Of a stretch of DNA of 64,000 nt, positions 54,075 through 63,132 are shown one piece after another (position 1 is the stretch's first letter; the number at the start of each line of letters is the position of its first letter). The DNA lies in NCBI RefSeq assembly GCF_026240095.1, contig NZ_JAPIVG010000002.1, positions 62,001 through 126,000 of the forward strand. The letters are read 5' to 3'. The DNA is from Pedobacter sandarakinus (lineage in GTDB: Bacteria > Bacteroidota > Bacteroidia > Sphingobacteriales > Sphingobacteriaceae). Under the pieces are notes generated by a model. It was not told the origin of the DNA. It made no database searches and was given only the letters and a program-made list of their open reading frames with translations. A program made the translations under genes and the position numbers.

Positions 54075-57000
54075 ATGCATTATTGCTACTTAAAAAAATG
54101 GATTTCGGCATTCAGCTTGGCAGCGCTCGTGGCAGGTGGAACCGTTTCTGCAAAGGAATCGGTAAAGCTCAATGCCCTTCGCCAGACTTTAGTTGATGTC
54201 ACAATCTCCGGAACTGTTACAGATCCCTTTGGTAGGCCTTTACAAGGTGTGGTTGTAAGCGTTAAGGGAAATCCACAGATAAAAACATCTACAGATTTTG
54301 AAGGAGTTTTTAAATTGAGCGTACCAAAAGGTAGTAAGATCGTTGTTTCTTATCCTGGATATTATGAATTGGAAAAATCCTCTGATGGATTTTCGAATGG
54401 CGAGATTCGGTTATCTGAATCTTTCGTGAGCCAACCAGATACATTAAACACGCTTTACGGTAAAGTGGCAACAGCAAATGCAATAAACGCAACATCAACT
54501 GTGGCTGGCAAGCAGATTGCCAATGTTCCGGGTAGCTCTTATACCTATGCATTAGCAGGTAGGGCTGCAGGACTAAGATTAACTCAAGTTTCTGGATTTA
54601 AAACCCCCTATACAGGATCTCTTCTTGGTGATGTAAACATTTTCAGTGGAATTCGAACACCTGTTAATCAATTTGGAAGCGGGTTTACTGGTAATGAAAA
54701 TACAGAGTTCCTTATATCTTCCAGAGGCCAGGGTGTTACGATTATCATTGATGGTGTTCAACGTGATTTCACGGCTCTCGATCTGGAGAATATCGAGTCA
54801 ATAAGTATTCAAAAAGATGCTATGTCAACCATATTTTTGGGGCAAAGAAGTTCACGGCCAATACTATTGGTTACAACGGTTAAGCCTGTTAAAGGTGCTC
54901 CGCGGATGTCTTTCTCTGCAATGTATGGCATTCAGTCCTCGTTAATCACTCCTCAGCGTCTTAAGCCTGAAGAATATGCTTACCTTTATAATGAAGCGAT
55001 AAAAGGGCAAAACCTTACCAATCCGGCAGTATATAATCAAGCTGATTTTGATGCATTCAGAAATGGTAATGATCCATTTCTTCATCCAAATGTCGATTGG
55101 GCAAAAGAACTTCTAAATAAAACCGCTCCAACATCTCGCTTTAATTTCAACCTTAATGGTGGTAATAAAACAGCACATTACGTTGTTTCGCTAGGGTATT
55201 TTAATCAGGAAGGCTTATTTAAAGAATCTTCTGTAAAACCATACTCTACTAAACTAACCTTAAATAGGTATACCGTTAACTCTACCGTTGATGTAAATTT
55301 AACTAAGAATTTCAATGTTGCATTACAACTTTTTGGTCGTATTCAAGACGGAAATCAACCTGGTGCAAATTATAATGAACTTCTTAATGATATCTACCGT
55401 ACACCAAGTGTTGCCTACCCAATTTACAATCAAAATGGAACCTATGGAGGTAGTAACCTATTCCAGGCAAACCTTTATGCGAGGGCATTTGCTTCTGGCT
55501 ACACTATCGATTACGGTAGGGATGTAATGTCGAACCTTGATTTAACCTATAAATTTGACGATTGGGTGAAAGGATTATATGCTAAACTGAAAGGTAACAC
55601 GACGGTGGGTTCTACCACAACTACCATTAGAACGGAAGCCGCCCAGGTATATCAACAATTAAGTGTTAATGGTAACACAATCTATAACCCTTATGGTCAA
55701 AATTCTGTTCAAACAAATGGCTTTAATTTATCAAGTAATTATCAGTTTTGGTATGCTCAGTTTATGCTGGGATTAGATAGAACATTTGGTAAACACGCCA
55801 TTAACATTTTATCTTTTGCAGATCAACGCCAGGCGCTCACCAATTTCGATCTTCCATCACTAAATACAAATATTGCTGGAAAGGTAGCTTATAGTTACGC
55901 TAATAAGTATTTCGCTGAAGGTGCGCTAAATTATAGTGGCTACGATAGAATTCAAAAAGGCAATCGTTTTGGTTTATTTTATGCAGTTGCAGGTGGATGG
56001 AAATTATCTGAAGAGAATTTTATCAAGGATAATGTAAGTTGGATTGATTTATTGAAACTTAAAGCATCATTTGGTAAAACTGGTAATAACTCTGGTATTG
56101 GCTATTTTACTTATCGTCATGCCTTCGATTCGGGGCAAGAATATAAGTTTGGAGGAGAGACGACAGTGATGACGCCCGGTTTAAGAGAGTTAGGTAATAC
56201 CCTGAATACTGTTAATCAAACTTGGGAAAAAGCCTATAAATTGAATATTGCAATCGATGTAAGTTTATTCAAAAATAGGCTCGGCATTATGGCTAATTAC
56301 TACAACGACAAATATTTCGATCTGCTTCAACAACGTGGTAAAAGCACTTCAATCATTGGTCTAAATTATCCAAATGAAAACATAGGAATTAATCGGTTCC
56401 AAGGAACTGAGTTTGAATTATCTTACAGAAATAGGGTAGGTAATTTTAGCTACTTTATATCAGCAAATGCATCCATAGAAAATTCAAAGATTGTTTTTCA
56501 GGATGAAATTGGTAGGCTTTATGATGCAAACATCAGAACCGGATTACCAACAAATGCAGACTTTGGCTATATAGCAAATGGATTGTATCAAACTGACGCC
56601 CAAGCTAGTAATGGACCTCGTATTGGGGGGTTAGTACCTAAGGCTGGTGATGTAGTATATGTAGATCAAAATGGAGATAAAATAATCGATGATTTTGATT
56701 TTGTATTTATTGGAAATACAAGACCTAAAATATACTATGGTACAACTATAGGATTTAATTTTAAAGGCTTAGATTTTAACATGCTGGTTCAAGGCGTAGA
56801 GAACAACTTCGTTCAAACTAGTGATTATACTGCTCAGCTAAGTCAGAACCAACAAGGTTTCGCCCGATTAGTTAACCGCTGGACCCCGGAGACGGCCAGT
56901 ACAGCAACCTTACCTCGATTGCAAATCGGTGGCGGACTTAACTATCTAACGTCGACATTTTGGAGAGCTTCTAATAACTATCTAAGAATAAAATACGCCG

Positions 57001-57185
57001 AGTTTGGCTACAACATTCCTGCTCAGGTGATGAAAAAAGTTCATATTTCTGGTCTGCGCCTTTTTGTTGGTGCAACCAACCTGGCAACTTTTGCACAATA
57101 CGATCTGGTTGATCCAGAGGTAAGAGGGTATGGGGTTTATCCAATCCAAAGAACTTTCAACATGGGTATCAATCTTAAACTATAA
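54075..57185 (+). CDS. SusC-family TonB-dependent receptor, divergent plug motifs
   Basis: 1036 residues. A signal peptide (AGGTVSAKE) is followed by an extra segment, then the regulatory domain (ISGTVTDPFGRPLQGVVVSVKG), plug and barrel. The usual TonB box (VVVVGYGTxK) is replaced by SQPDTLNTLYGKVATAN. The plug hallmark YGSRGANGVxxITTK reads DAMSTIFLGQRSSRPILLVTTVKP, so this is a divergent SusC branch. IIIDGVQRDFTALDLENIESISI is conserved. The matching SusD begins 2 bases after its stop. It imports oligosaccharides across the outer membrane, probably captured by that SusD and the preceding surface lipoproteins. Confidence 0.92.
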   Translation: MHYCYLKKWISAFSLAALVAGGTVSAKESVKLNALRQTLVDVTISGTVTDPFGRPLQGVVVSVKGNPQIKTSTDFEGVFKLSVPKGSKIVVSYPGYYELEKSSDGFSNGEIRLSESFVSQPDTLNTLYGKVATANAINATSTVAGKQIANVPGSSYTYALAGRAAGLRLTQVSGFKTPYTGSLLGDVNIFSGIRTPVNQFGSGFTGNENTEFLISSRGQGVTIIIDGVQRDFTALDLENIESISIQKDAMSTIFLGQRSSRPILLVTTVKPVKGAPRMSFSAMYGIQSSLITPQRLKPEEYAYLYNEAIKGQNLTNPAVYNQADFDAFRNGNDPFLHPNVDWAKELLNKTAPTSRFNFNLNGGNKTAHYVVSLGYFNQEGLFKESSVKPYSTKLTLNRYTVNSTVDVNLTKNFNVALQLFGRIQDGNQPGANYNELLNDIYRTPSVAYPIYNQNGTYGGSNLFQANLYARAFASGYTIDYGRDVMSNLDLTYKFDDWVKGLYAKLKGNTTVGSTTTTIRTEAAQVYQQLSVNGNTIYNPYGQNSVQTNGFNLSSNYQFWYAQFMLGLDRTFGKHAINILSFADQRQALTNFDLPSLNTNIAGKVAYSYANKYFAEGALNYSGYDRIQKGNRFGLFYAVAGGWKLSEENFIKDNVSWIDLLKLKASFGKTGNNSGIGYFTYRHAFDSGQEYKFGGETTVMTPGLRELGNTLNTVNQTWEKAYKLNIAIDVSLFKNRLGIMANYYNDKYFDLLQQRGKSTSIIGLNYPNENIGINRFQGTEFELSYRNRVGNFSYFISANASIENSKIVFQDEIGRLYDANIRTGLPTNADFGYIANGLYQTDAQASNGPRIGGLVPKAGDVVYVDQNGDKIIDDFDFVFIGNTRPKIYYGTTIGFNFKGLDFNMLVQGVENNFVQTSDYTAQLSQNQQGFARLVNRWTPETASTATLPRLQIGGGLNYLTSTFWRASNNYLRIKYAEFGYNIPAQVMKKVHISGLRLFVGATNLATFAQYDLVDPEVRGYGVYPIQRTFNMGINLKL

Positions 57186-57187
57186 CG

Positions 57188-58951
57188 ATGATGATGAAGT
57201 TAAATAAATTAAAACAATATAAATTCAGCTTTCTTTTCTTGCTTTTAGGTTGTTCGATAGCTATTTCTTGTAAAAAAGGTTATGAGGCAGAACCACTTGA
57301 ACAACTTTCCGACGACTATGTTTGGGATACGCAAGATAGTTTGGGTGCAAATGCATTGCGTTACCTGGCTCATGTATATAGTTTCGTACCTGAGGGTTAT
57401 AGTAGGGTTAATGGCGACTATCTGGATGCAGCTACGGATGATGCAGTTTCTTCGCAAACAACCCCGGCAAGTGTAACTTTAGTTGCGCAGGGCGGTGGTT
57501 ATGATCAGTTCAACTCTTTTGAAAGTTACGGCTTTACCCGCTTTTATCAAGGTATTAGGGCGGCATCAGTTTTCATGGCTAACATAGATAAGGTGCCAAT
57601 TAAAATTCCCAATGCCAACAAGAATTGGAAAGCAGAAGCAAGGTTTTTACGGGCATATTACTATTTTGAACTGGTGAAACGTTATGGCGGTGTGCCACTA
57701 ATGGGTGATAAAATTTATAATATTACTGATGACGTTCAGCTACCCAGGAGTACGTTTGATCAATGTATCACGTATATTGTTTCAGAGTGCGATGCAGTTA
57801 AGGAAGATCTTCGCGTAGATCCTGTAGATATTGCAAATCTTGGAAGAGTGACAAAAGGTGCTGCTCTGGCATTGAAAGCACGGGCCTTACTTTATGCAGC
57901 AAGTCCTTTGTACAATCATACAGCTAATGATAGTGGCTTGCCTAGTGGAAGTGACGCTCAACTGAAAGCAGCTGGTTATAACGATTTCGACGCAAACAGA
58001 TGGAAGCTTGCAGCTGATGCCGCCAGGGATATTATAACTTATGGTAAATTCAGTTTAGCTGTTGGTTACAACAATGTTTTCCTTCAGCAACTAAGTAATG
58101 AAATTATCTTCGCCAGAAACGCAAATAGCAATACATCAGTAGAGAACACAAATGGTCCCGTTGGCTTTAGCGGAAATGTACAGGGAAATGGAAGAACCAG
58201 TCCAACACAGGAGTTCGTCGACGCCTTTTTAACAATCAATGGAAAACCGATTTCAGAAGATGTTGTTTCGGCTACCAATCCAAGTGGTTACGATGCGAAT
58301 AATCCTTATAATAATCGCGATCCGAGATTTAAATTAAGCGTAATTTATAATGGTGCTCAATGGATTAAAACTACTATCCAAACATTTGATGGTGGTGTAA
58401 GCAAGCCTGGGGGTGCGCTACAGCAAACCTACACCAGTTATTACCTACGCAAGTTTATGGGGAATTTTGAAAATGCTGAGTATGCTTCTGTATATCATAA
58501 TTTTCCACTTTTTAGATACGCTGAGGTATACTTAAACTTAGCAGAGGCTAAAAACGAATTCTTAGGATCACCAGATGCTGAAGTGTATAATGCGATAGTT
58601 GAACTGCGTAAACGGGCAGGAATAATCAAAGGCGCTGGAACATATGGATACGGGCTTAAGGATAATATGACGAAGGATGAAATGCGTACTGTTATCAGAA
58701 ACGAGCGAAGAATTGAATTGTCTTTTGAAGAACATCGTTTTTGGGATATCAGGAGATGGAGAATTGGGCAGCAGGTACTCGCCAACAATCTACATGGACT
58801 TAGGATTCTGAGATCGAACGCGGGGGTTCTAACTACAACAGGGATAGAAGTTTTAAAGACAAATTTTGGTGATACTAAACGCTACTTATACCCAATACCG
58901 TTTTCAGAATTATCAAGAAACTCAAAACTGGTTCAGAATCCAGGTTGGTAG
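57188..58951 (+). CDS. SusD/RagB-family lipoprotein
   Basis: 587 residues. The lipoprotein signal ends IAISCKKGYEAEP (Cys28); three consecutive ATG codons precede it, so the exact start is uncertain by two residues. Family features: ARFLRAYYYFELVKRYGGVPLMG, LALKARALLYAASPLYNH, NERRIELSFEEHRFWDIRRWRIG and YLYPIPFSELSRNSKLVQNPGW at the end. It is the lid of the SusC encoded just upstream. It resembles the SusD at 49678 in length and motifs, which suggests an old duplication of the pair. Confidence 0.93.
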   Translation: MMMKLNKLKQYKFSFLFLLLGCSIAISCKKGYEAEPLEQLSDDYVWDTQDSLGANALRYLAHVYSFVPEGYSRVNGDYLDAATDDAVSSQTTPASVTLVAQGGGYDQFNSFESYGFTRFYQGIRAASVFMANIDKVPIKIPNANKNWKAEARFLRAYYYFELVKRYGGVPLMGDKIYNITDDVQLPRSTFDQCITYIVSECDAVKEDLRVDPVDIANLGRVTKGAALALKARALLYAASPLYNHTANDSGLPSGSDAQLKAAGYNDFDANRWKLAADAARDIITYGKFSLAVGYNNVFLQQLSNEIIFARNANSNTSVENTNGPVGFSGNVQGNGRTSPTQEFVDAFLTINGKPISEDVVSATNPSGYDANNPYNNRDPRFKLSVIYNGAQWIKTTIQTFDGGVSKPGGALQQTYTSYYLRKFMGNFENAEYASVYHNFPLFRYAEVYLNLAEAKNEFLGSPDAEVYNAIVELRKRAGIIKGAGTYGYGLKDNMTKDEMRTVIRNERRIELSFEEHRFWDIRRWRIGQQVLANNLHGLRILRSNAGVLTTTGIEVLKTNFGDTKRYLYPIPFSELSRNSKLVQNPGW

Positions 58952-59009
58952 TAACTAGTTAAATAGAGATTTTATCCAAATAGCGATTAACATCATAACC
59001 AAATAACTG

Positions 59010-62000
59010 ATGAAAAGAATTTTTTTACTCTTTATAATATTCATTGCTGCCTCTGCTAAACTATTTGCGCAGCAAAGAATCTCAGGCTCGGTAAGAGATG
59101 AGAAAGGCGGGATGCCAGGAGTAACCATTGTTGAAAAAAATATGCCTAAAAACGGTACCAGTACCGATGCAGATGGTAAGTTTGTAATTTATCTGAAGGG
59201 TAATTCAAAAACACTAATTGTAAGAATTATCGGCTACAAAACCCAGGAGGTTCCAGCTAATAAGGCTGTACTTGATGATATTTACCTCATTCCTGATAGC
59301 AAAGGATTAGATGAAGTTGTAGTACAGGGTTTTGGCAACAAAACAAAGATCACAAATACAGGTTCTGTAAGTACAATTTCGGCAGAGAAGATACGTACGG
59401 TGCCTACTTCTAGTGTTCAAAATACTTTACAAGGCCGTTTGCCTGGCTTTTTCTCACAGCAACGGTCTGGTCAGCCCGGAAGAGATGCTTCGGATTTTTA
59501 CATCAGGGGTATAAGCTCTCTAAATGCAGGTGGTAACCGCCCGCTAATCATTGTAGATGATATTGAATTTACTTACGAACAATTGGCACAAATAAATGTA
59601 AATGAAATTGAAAACATTTCCATTTTGAAAGATGCGGCAACTACCGCTGTGTACGGTATAAAAGGTGCAAATGGGGTATTGGTTGTACAAACCAGGAGAG
59701 GCGCAATTGGACCTCCAAAAGTAAACTTACGTTTTGAAACAGGTATTCAAAATCCTTCACGCACACCTAAATTCGCAAATGCCTACGAAACAGCAGTGCT
59801 TAGAAATGAAGCCTTAAGCAACGACGGACTTCCTCCTGATTTTACGCCAACAGACCTCAGTTTATTCCAAAGCGGAACTGATCCGTATGGTCACCCAGAT
59901 ATCAATTGGTACGAGAAAATCTTCAAGCCTCTATCTCTTCAGGCAAATACCAATGTTGACATCTCTGGTGGTACCCAAAATGTAAAATATTTTATCTCCG
60001 CAGGTGCTTTCACACAAAATGGAGCCGTAAGAGATTTTTCTAACGAACGCTCTGAGGTAAACAGCAATTTTTATTACAACCGATATAATTTCCGTACCAA
60101 TTTAGATGTTAAAGCGACCAAGACTCTCGATTTCAGAATAGATCTTACCGGGCGCTTTGGAGAAGTTAATGAGCCTAAAACAGGCGGACTAATGGGTGAG
60201 ATTTACAATTATAACAGAATATCTCCCTATGCTGCACCATTTATCAATCCGAATGGGAGTTACTCGTATAATCCGAAATCTACTGGGGTTGATAATTTGC
60301 CAACTTTAAATTCAAGATTGGCAACCGAAGGTTACAACAAGGAAAGAAGTAGCGACTTTAATATTTTAGTAGATGGGGTTCAAAAACTAGACTTTATCAC
60401 TCCTGGTCTTTCATTCAACCCTCGTATCTCTTATGCTAGTACAACCAGAATAAATAGGTCACTAACACGTCTGGATCTTCCTCCAGCGTATCGCTACGAT
60501 CCACAGAATAATACATATACCATGCGTCCTGGAACGCCACGATTTGTTTTATCACAATTTGTTTTAAATGGTGGTGCGCCACAAAATAGCAAAACTGTAA
60601 ATATTCAAGGTATTTTAAGATACAATAGAGATTTTGGAAACCACAATGTCAATGCACTCGGTTTATTTAATCAGAACAAGCAACTAGATGGAGCGAGTTT
60701 ACCAACTAACTACCGTGGTTATAGTCTAAGAGTTGGCTATGGATATAAAAACAAGTACCTTATAGATTTCAATAGTGCATATAATGGTACAGACAGATTT
60801 AAAGAACATTATGGCTATTTCCCATCTGTATCTGCTGCCTGGAATATTTCTCAAGAGAATTTTATCAAAGACAACTTCAAGTTTATAGATTTCTTAAAAC
60901 TGCGTGGTTCATATGGATTGGTAGGATCAGATCAGGTAGCTGGGAATAAATACCTTTTTATTCAGGAGTATCTGCCTGGTGGCCAATATCAATTTGGGCA
61001 AACGCCCCGGGGCAGCACTGGCCTATATGAAGGTCCGCTCGGCAATGATTTAGTAACCTGGGAAAAGCAAAGAGAGCTCAATCTTGCTTTAGAACTTAAT
61101 ATGTTCCAAAACAAACTTTCGATAACAGCAGAAGTATTTCGAAATGTGAGGTATGATCAGCTGATTAGTAGAAACTCGGTGTCGCAGGTACTTGGAGTTG
61201 GCCTTCCTGCTGATAATCTTGGTGAAGTATTAAATAGGGGATATGAACTAAGCGTTTTCTACAGACCAAATGTTGGTGCCTTTTCAATGGATCTTGGGGT
61301 GAATGTCTCTTATGCCAAAAACAAAATTTTATATATGGATGAACCTTTTCCAGATTTTCCATATCTGTTAAGAACAGGTTATCCGCTTAATCAACCGTTT
61401 GGATATACTTGGGTTGGTTACTACAAAGATGAGGAAGATGTAGCGCTTAGCCCTAAGCCAGTTGGTACATTGCCCGTTAGACCTGGAGATCTGAAATACA
61501 AAGACATGAATGGCGACGGAATCATTAACGATAAAGACATTTCTGCTATTGGGAGACCAAACTTACAGAATCTAGCCATAGGTATGCCTTTAGGTTTCAG
61601 GTATAAGGAGTTTTCATTCAATGTGCTTTTGCAGGGTGCATTTAACTATAGCCTATCCTTGGGTAGCAGGGCAATTATGCCATTCCAAGCACAGGTTCAA
61701 GATATTCATCAATTAAGATGGACACCTGAAACTGCATCAACGGCTGAGTTTCCAAGATTGACAACACTATCAAATTCAATTAATAATCCTGATCTTTATA
61801 ACTCTAGTTTTTTCTTGATTAATGCCCAGTATATCAGGCTAAAATCGGTAGAATTGCGCTATCAATTGCCAAGCAAGTGGCTACCGTTTCATATTAATAA
61901 CATCAGCGCTTATGCCAGTGCCTACAATTTATATACCTGGACAAATTACTCACTTTATCAACAAGATCCAGAGTCTAGCAGTGGGTCTCAAGGAGATTCA

Positions 62001-62048
62001 TATCTCAATCAAAGGGTGCTAAACTTTGGGGTTCAAATCGGATTTTAA
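59010..62048 (+). CDS. SusC/RagA-family TonB-dependent receptor
   Basis: 1012 residues with a signal peptide ending LFAQQ. Regulatory domain ISGSVRDEKGGMPGVTIV, TonB box LDEVVVQGFGNKTK (one base-pattern change from VVVGYG), plug signature LIIVDDIEFTYEQL and AATTAVYGIKGANGVLVVQTRRG, then a barrel ending VLNFGVQIGF. It follows the SusD of the other pair at 58 bases and has no SusD after it. By elimination its partner is the SusD at 49678. A terminator-like hairpin follows at 62078. Confidence 0.94.
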   Translation: MKRIFLLFIIFIAASAKLFAQQRISGSVRDEKGGMPGVTIVEKNMPKNGTSTDADGKFVIYLKGNSKTLIVRIIGYKTQEVPANKAVLDDIYLIPDSKGLDEVVVQGFGNKTKITNTGSVSTISAEKIRTVPTSSVQNTLQGRLPGFFSQQRSGQPGRDASDFYIRGISSLNAGGNRPLIIVDDIEFTYEQLAQINVNEIENISILKDAATTAVYGIKGANGVLVVQTRRGAIGPPKVNLRFETGIQNPSRTPKFANAYETAVLRNEALSNDGLPPDFTPTDLSLFQSGTDPYGHPDINWYEKIFKPLSLQANTNVDISGGTQNVKYFISAGAFTQNGAVRDFSNERSEVNSNFYYNRYNFRTNLDVKATKTLDFRIDLTGRFGEVNEPKTGGLMGEIYNYNRISPYAAPFINPNGSYSYNPKSTGVDNLPTLNSRLATEGYNKERSSDFNILVDGVQKLDFITPGLSFNPRISYASTTRINRSLTRLDLPPAYRYDPQNNTYTMRPGTPRFVLSQFVLNGGAPQNSKTVNIQGILRYNRDFGNHNVNALGLFNQNKQLDGASLPTNYRGYSLRVGYGYKNKYLIDFNSAYNGTDRFKEHYGYFPSVSAAWNISQENFIKDNFKFIDFLKLRGSYGLVGSDQVAGNKYLFIQEYLPGGQYQFGQTPRGSTGLYEGPLGNDLVTWEKQRELNLALELNMFQNKLSITAEVFRNVRYDQLISRNSVSQVLGVGLPADNLGEVLNRGYELSVFYRPNVGAFSMDLGVNVSYAKNKILYMDEPFPDFPYLLRTGYPLNQPFGYTWVGYYKDEEDVALSPKPVGTLPVRPGDLKYKDMNGDGIINDKDISAIGRPNLQNLAIGMPLGFRYKEFSFNVLLQGAFNYSLSLGSRAIMPFQAQVQDIHQLRWTPETASTAEFPRLTTLSNSINNPDLYNSSFFLINAQYIRLKSVELRYQLPSKWLPFHINNISAYASAYNLYTWTNYSLYQQDPESSSGSQGDSYLNQRVLNFGVQIGF

Positions 62049-62077
62049 AACATTTATTAGCGCTTATCAAATACAGT

Positions 62078-62115
62078 CATTAACCTATTTTAAATTTAGG
62101 TTAATGGCTTTTGTC
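62078..62115 (+). terminator. Terminator-like hairpin between susC and lgt
   Basis: A 10-bp perfect stem, CATTAACCTA (62078-62087) with TAGGTTAATG (62097-62106), is followed by GCTTTTGTC. The T run is short, so read-through into the lgt-like gene, or an attenuating role, is possible. Confidence 0.5.
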
Positions 62116-62128
62116 ATAATCAAAAGCT

Positions 62129-63061
62129 ATGTTTCCAACCCTATCAGATCTAACCAAATACCTTTTCAACGTAGCGTTTCCACTTCCAGTGCAAACTTTT
62201 GGGCTTTTTGTGTCCTTAGCTTTTGTCGGATCGTATTTTGTTTTCAAGGCGGAGTTTAAAAGGAAAGAGAAACAAGGTTACATCAAGCCTATCATTAGAA
62301 ACGGGGAGTTGGTGCACCCTTACCAATTGGTAGATGAATTGATACTTTGGTGTGCTTTCTTCGGTTTTATTGGTGCGAAGCTCTTTAGCTTTGTTGAAGA
62401 TTATGATCGTTTTATTAGGCATCCTTGGGAACAATTAACATCAGTAAGCGGGCTCACATTTTATGGTGGGCTTGTTTTTGGTGCTGCTATTTATCTCTTT
62501 ATCGGTAAGAGATATGGAATGAAACTCATTCACCTAGCAGATATTGGCTCACCAGGGATGCTCGTTGCATACGGCATTGGTAGAATTGGTTGTCAGCTAT
62601 CTGGAGACGGAGACTGGGGTCTTGTAAATTCTGTATCAAAACCTACTGCCTTATCGTGGTTGCCAGATTGGATGTGGGCATACGATTTTCCACATAATGC
62701 CGCTAATAAGGGAAATATGATTAAAGATTGCCTCGGAGAGCATTGCATGGTGTTACCTTACCCGGTTTATCCAACATCTTTTTATGAAGTAGTAATAATC
62801 ACTTTGTTATTTTTAGTACTTTTCCTTTACCGTAAAAAAATGAAACCTGGTATAATGTTTAGCTTATACTTGATCTTAGGCGGATTAGAACGTTTTTTGA
62901 TAGAATTTATTAGAATAAATCCCAAAATGCATGTATTCGGAATTGCCTTAAGTGAAGCTCAAATTGTTTCCGCTATAATGATTATGCTGGGTTTAGTAAT
63001 ATTTATTACTGTATTATTTGGTAGGGCAAAAAATAAAAACATTCAACATCACACAAATTAG
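62129..63061 (+). CDS. lgt: Prolipoprotein diacylglyceryl transferase family protein
   Basis: 310 residues, seven or so hydrophobic helices, no signal peptide, inner membrane. The Lgt signature appears as GRIGCQLSGDGDWG, with HPYQLVDEL early and YPTSFYEVVII later, as in Bacteroidota homologues. The enzyme transfers diacylglyceryl from phosphatidylglycerol to the lipobox Cys of prolipoproteins. It is placed 80 bases after a SusC gene in a locus encoding at least five lipoproteins, so it could be a dedicated second copy. Whether another lgt exists in the genome is not visible. No locus operator precedes it. Confidence 0.88.
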   Translation: MFPTLSDLTKYLFNVAFPLPVQTFGLFVSLAFVGSYFVFKAEFKRKEKQGYIKPIIRNGELVHPYQLVDELILWCAFFGFIGAKLFSFVEDYDRFIRHPWEQLTSVSGLTFYGGLVFGAAIYLFIGKRYGMKLIHLADIGSPGMLVAYGIGRIGCQLSGDGDWGLVNSVSKPTALSWLPDWMWAYDFPHNAANKGNMIKDCLGEHCMVLPYPVYPTSFYEVVIITLLFLVLFLYRKKMKPGIMFSLYLILGGLERFLIEFIRINPKMHVFGIALSEAQIVSAIMIMLGLVIFITVLFGRAKNKNIQHHTN

Positions 63062-63090
63062 TTTCTTTCATGTGAAGAGATAACGACCGC

Positions 63091-63102
63091 AAAATCATTT
63101 TA
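63091..63102 (+). promoter_or_regulatory. Variant operator-like palindrome ahead of the transporter
   Basis: AAAATCATTTTA, with AAAAT-C-ATTTT perfectly palindromic and flanked by GC on the left, resembles the 17305 site (GCTAAATCATTTTAGC) and departs from the locus consensus at the central G and one outer base. It lies 31 bases upstream of the transporter start. No clear -33/-7 pair is visible. Confidence 0.3.
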
Positions 63103-63132
63103 GAAAATTTACATCATACACACACACAACAA

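Noticed and set aside
63091..63102. Ninth full member of the operator family before the transporter
   Set aside because: The central CG is changed to CA and one outer base differs, and no promoter is positioned with it. It is listed only as a weak variant and not counted in the regulon.
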